A stretch of 64,000 bases of DNA from Xiphias gladius. Taxonomy: Eukaryota; Chordata; Actinopteri; Istiophoriformes; Xiphiidae. Positions within the stretch are counted from its first letter, which is position 1. Every line of letters starts with the position of its first letter. The stretch covers positions 19,154,699 through 19,218,698 of the forward strand of contig NC_053407.1 of the NCBI RefSeq assembly GCF_016859285.1. Reading direction: 5' to 3'. Positions 61,124 through 64,000 of the stretch are shown piece by piece. The notes under the pieces were generated by a model, which ran no database searches, had not been told where the DNA came from, and saw nothing but the letters and a program-made list of their open reading frames with translations. The position numbers and the translations under genes were made by a program.

Positions 61124-64000
61124 GAAACATTCATCGGAAGTGACAGAATCTAATATGTTGTGCTAGTTTGAAATATTTCAGCAATGTAAGTTCACATTTA
61201 TCCATAAAGTACTTTTCAAATAGAAAAGTACTCAAAAGTGCATTTAAAAGAAAGGAATTTAGCAAAACATAAAAATTCCAAATAGGCAGAGAATGTGCTT
61301 GAGAGAAGGGGGCAGCATCTGAACCAACCTGAGCAAATAAAGGAACCTGGGATGTTGAGGCACTGCAGGTTTTGTGGGCAAGGTGAAATCTGTTCTTCAC
61401 ATTCATTAGTGTCTGAGACAGTCAAAAACAAATCAGTGAGCCTGCAGTGAAATTGTATCATGATATGAAAATATTTTGGTATGATAAACAATACTGTTAT
61501 CTAAACCGATGAGGATTTTTAAAAAATTTTGAAATAGTTTACAAAACAATTTCACCTCAAGGTTAATTCAGTAGCTGCTCTGTAGCTTTTTATCGTGTCA
61601 AACGATATTCCTCAACTAATGGAGTTTGCCTAGTTGTAGATGTTCAGATTTACATTTTTATGAACATTTTATGGAGTACTGAGATTACACCTTCATTCTT
61701 GACCTTAAATAGAAATTGTGGTGAGACTGTTATGTTGTCTACTGTTTCCAACGTCCAGAATGAACTATATCTTGAACATGGACGAAAAGTCCTTAATGTT
61801 CTCAGAAAAATGGAAATTTGAACATAGAGAATTCATCCATGACAACCGAGGAAAATCATGTGATACTGTCGAGAGCTCCAGAACAGCTACTTAATGGACC
61901 TTGTGGGAAGATTGTTTTGAAGATTGTTTGGACTTTCATTCCCCGAGGTCGAAAATGAGCTTTCGGTCTCAAATTTTAAGAATAATCTACATTTTTGGAT
62001 TTTTGGTTCACATCTGACCATCAACATTACCATCCAGAGGAACATCGGTTTTGTTAAATGTGACACATAAACCCTATTGTAAAAACTGGTGGTTAGAAAT
62101 ATCAGGATATCCACTACAGTTGTGTCATCCGGCCCTTGTTTAGGCTTAGTACCTTGACATGTTGGAGGTGTGGGGCTCCACTGGTGGCTGTTTGGATCAC
62201 AGCTGACCGATGAAGATCCCAGCAGCTTGAAGCCCGAGTGACACTCATACAGAATCACAGAGTCACAGAGCAGGGAGTAGCCAGATTGGATCCTGGGTAT
62301 GGGACCACAGCTGGGGTCTGGGAGAGAAGTCAGTGAAAAAAACAACACAACAGAAGCGTGATATCACACTCAACGTATTCCTCTGCCCCCCCGATTCCTC
62401 ACCTGTGTCTGGTTCTTTCCAAGGGCTGAGGTCAAGGTGGGGGATGAGCGGGTGGGCACAGGCCAGCATGTCCTCGGGGCTCTCAGTGATTGAGAACGGG
62501 TCAGCAGGGACAAGGCTGATGTGGCTGTTATCGCAAATAATGCGGGACAGAGAGACGGCATGGAGGTGTCTCCTTTGGGTGCTGGTGAACACTCCCTCCC
62601 TCTCCCACCAAAACCTCAGAGGACAAAGACAGACTTAACTTTCTGTTCTCGTCTACGGTTTTTAATCCATGTTGTTGGATCAGAGGATGATCATTAGAGG
62701 ATTTAGTTTTACCTGTCTCCATCTCTCAGGGCTCTGAACTGTCTGGCCAGCAGGCAGGCCAGGAGTGGTCCAACTCGGCCTCCAGGCAGAGCGGGCTCAG
62801 AGATGGCACCCACCCATACATCAATATTGTGGGGTGTCCCATACAAGAGCTGGAATTTGTGAGCCAAAGTGAAATTACCCAGGATTTCAGCCAACTCCGA
62901 TGTAGAGTTGGGAACAGGGAGGCCGCAGAGCCTTCGCCACGAGCCGTATCCTGACGGGACCAGATGAGACAGAAAGCGGGAGTTTAAAGGTTGGTGTGGG
63001 ACCACCATGTCTGAAACACAGACCAACTCTGCTAATGAAATAAAACATTAACGTGAATAAGTTTGGTGTTTGTTTAGCGAGCAAACTTTATTTAGACAGC
63101 ACTTTCTAACAGAACTTAGAAAGTGATTTGTGAGAAGAGGAAAAAGGGAAAAGGGAGATAGACAGAAATGACGAAATGTAAAAACAGGGAGAAATAACTG
63201 TGTAACCCACAAAGTAAAAGTATTTTTAAAAAAAAATTTCAAGAAAAACCAAAGAAAACAAATAGCTGATTTGGCTACTTGGGAAATATTATCTGAGGCT
63301 GTTCCCCGGTTTACAAGCAACAGCAAATTGATCACATTACAAGATACATCTTGGGGCTTACTGCCTCGGCAAAACAGTTCCTGGGGGAAAACCCTTAATT
63401 TTGAGGACACGTTTCTGCCTCTACTGACAAGTGATGTTTATTCACACAACTGCTGCTAGACTAGCAGGCCTCTGGACTGCTAATTAACACACACATTCTT
63501 ACATCTGGAACTGGTTCATGAATCAACAGTCAAGCTTTTTCACACAGACATTAAAAAACCCAGGTGTAACTAATACTGGTACCAGGCAAGCCGTGGTCTC
63601 GGCCCCTCTGGAGGTTAAGGGCCCCGAGGTCTAGAGGCATCCCTCCCTGTGCCTGAAACAGCCTCTCTGTAAGCTCTTCCACCATCATCTGACCTGGAGT
63701 CTGCAGCTTGGCTGGAGACAACAACAGGCCGCGCAGCACAGGGTCTATACCGCCTGAAATACCGGGAGAAAGGGGAAGACAGAAACAGAACAGCTGAGTA
63801 AACCACATTTTATTTTAAGTAATTTAAGTCCAATGAATTACAGCTTTGTTCTTTACCTTCCTGCACCACCCTCCATGAGGCAAACAGGGAATGATGCAGA
63901 GGCAGCGGGGGATGCTGGGAGTTCGTGGTGTATCCTGGCCCCAGCCTGGTCACCACTGGCTGCACCGTGACATGGGCGAAACGAAATGCAGCAGCTGCAA
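60227..64000 (-). CDS. tpo: Thyroid-peroxidase-like membrane heme peroxidase, 5'-partial
   Basis: Animal heme peroxidase of the TPO type, which in thyroid iodinates thyroglobulin at the apical membrane. Exons in transcript order: 64000(partial)-63857, 63753-63583, 62950-62713, 62614-62403, 62317-62153, 61412-61329, 61068-60972, 60284-60227. Phases close, with stop TAA at 60227-60229. The first visible exon has AAFRFAHVTV, containing the proximal heme-ligand His. Then come GGIDPVLRGLLLSPAKLQ, ALNLQRGRDHGLPGYGSWRR, YGTPHNIDVW, LRDGDRFWWE and SLSRIICDN. Next is one Sushi/CCP domain (CGPIPRI to SPTPPTC), the first half of a calcium-binding EGF (DTNECEEQISPC to FIC), one transmembrane helix (VVTAVIVVIGGVTVLVMTTI) and a short tail RYFPNKEELVTAG ending in KGKS. 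The Sushi-EGF-TM order is diagnostic of TPO. Several catalytic-domain stretches look more MPO/EPX-like, so a TPO-related paralogue is possible. Confidence 0.72.
60345..60715. repeat. Dispersed repeat with GGTCAAAGGTCAAGGTCACT core
   Basis: Starts CGCCTCCACGCTGGCGACAG, includes CCGTCTGTCCGTCT, ACATCTTGAGGGAATTTCTT and TGGCGGTCAAAGGTCAAGGT. I recognise this as a repeat widely scattered in fish and other animal genomes. It sits in the last peroxidase intron. The class is not assigned. Confidence 0.65.
61084..61121. repeat. (AC)n microsatellite
   Basis: About 19 AC units, with one CG interruption, on the + strand. In the sense of the peroxidase gene it is a GT tract ending about 15 bases before the acceptor of the transmembrane exon. 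Confidence 0.95.

Noticed and set aside
1-64000. CRISPR arrays, operons, prophage or other prokaryotic systems
   Set aside because: No regularly spaced direct repeats with unique spacers. All genes are spliced vertebrate genes, and short tandem arrays are microsatellites.

Overview
The window is ordinary nuclear DNA from a ray-finned fish, probably a percomorph teleost. It holds intron-rich genes with short GT-AG introns, AATAAA signals, long GT microsatellites, tRNA-derived SINEs and several short inverted-repeat DNA elements of the kind common in teleosts. I see no prokaryotic, viral or CRISPR-like content. All genes were read by splicing conserved protein segments by eye. Internal exon edges are usually well supported because phases close; first and last exons and UTRs are less certain.

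Layout. (1) 2342-12566 (+): exons 2 to the end of a myosin phosphatase targeting subunit, best matching ppp1r12c; its first exon lies left of the window. (2) 17452-23059 (+): complete pgghg, the glycoside hydrolase family 65 enzyme that removes glucose from glucosyl-galactosyl-hydroxylysine. (3) 25846-35629 (+): complete incenp, the inner centromere protein of the chromosomal passenger complex. (4) 38594-40334 (+): complete ferritin heavy chain, fth1. (5) 42294-46992 (-): complete best1, a bestrophin calcium-activated chloride channel with a long C-terminal tail. (6) 48655-58144 (+): rab3il1, a Sec2/Rabin-family Rab GEF. (7) 60227-64000 (-): the 3' part of a membrane-anchored heme peroxidase with thyroid-peroxidase-like architecture (peroxidase, Sushi, EGF, transmembrane helix); its 5' part lies right of the window.

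The block incenp-fth1-best1-rab3il1 matches the gene neighbourhood I know from human chromosome 11q12.3, including the tail-to-tail fth1/best1 pair. This supports the paralogue calls. The three flanking genes are not part of that human block. The genes do not form a pathway; each is an independent transcription unit.

I found no undescribed biological system. Most worth a second look: a 24-nt in-frame microexon candidate and a 63-nt cassette candidate in rab3il1; a duplicated small exon in incenp whose two copies differ only at synonymous sites; a (GT)41 tract standing where the polypyrimidine tract of a ppp1r12c exon should be; no visible iron-responsive element upstream of fth1, with a possible upstream ORF ending on the fth1 start codon; a peroxidase that looks MPO-like in the catalytic domain but TPO-like in its tail, with a half EGF domain; and several DNA-transposon-like elements whose ends can be read directly (a TTAA-flanked element and one with a perfect 9-bp target duplication).
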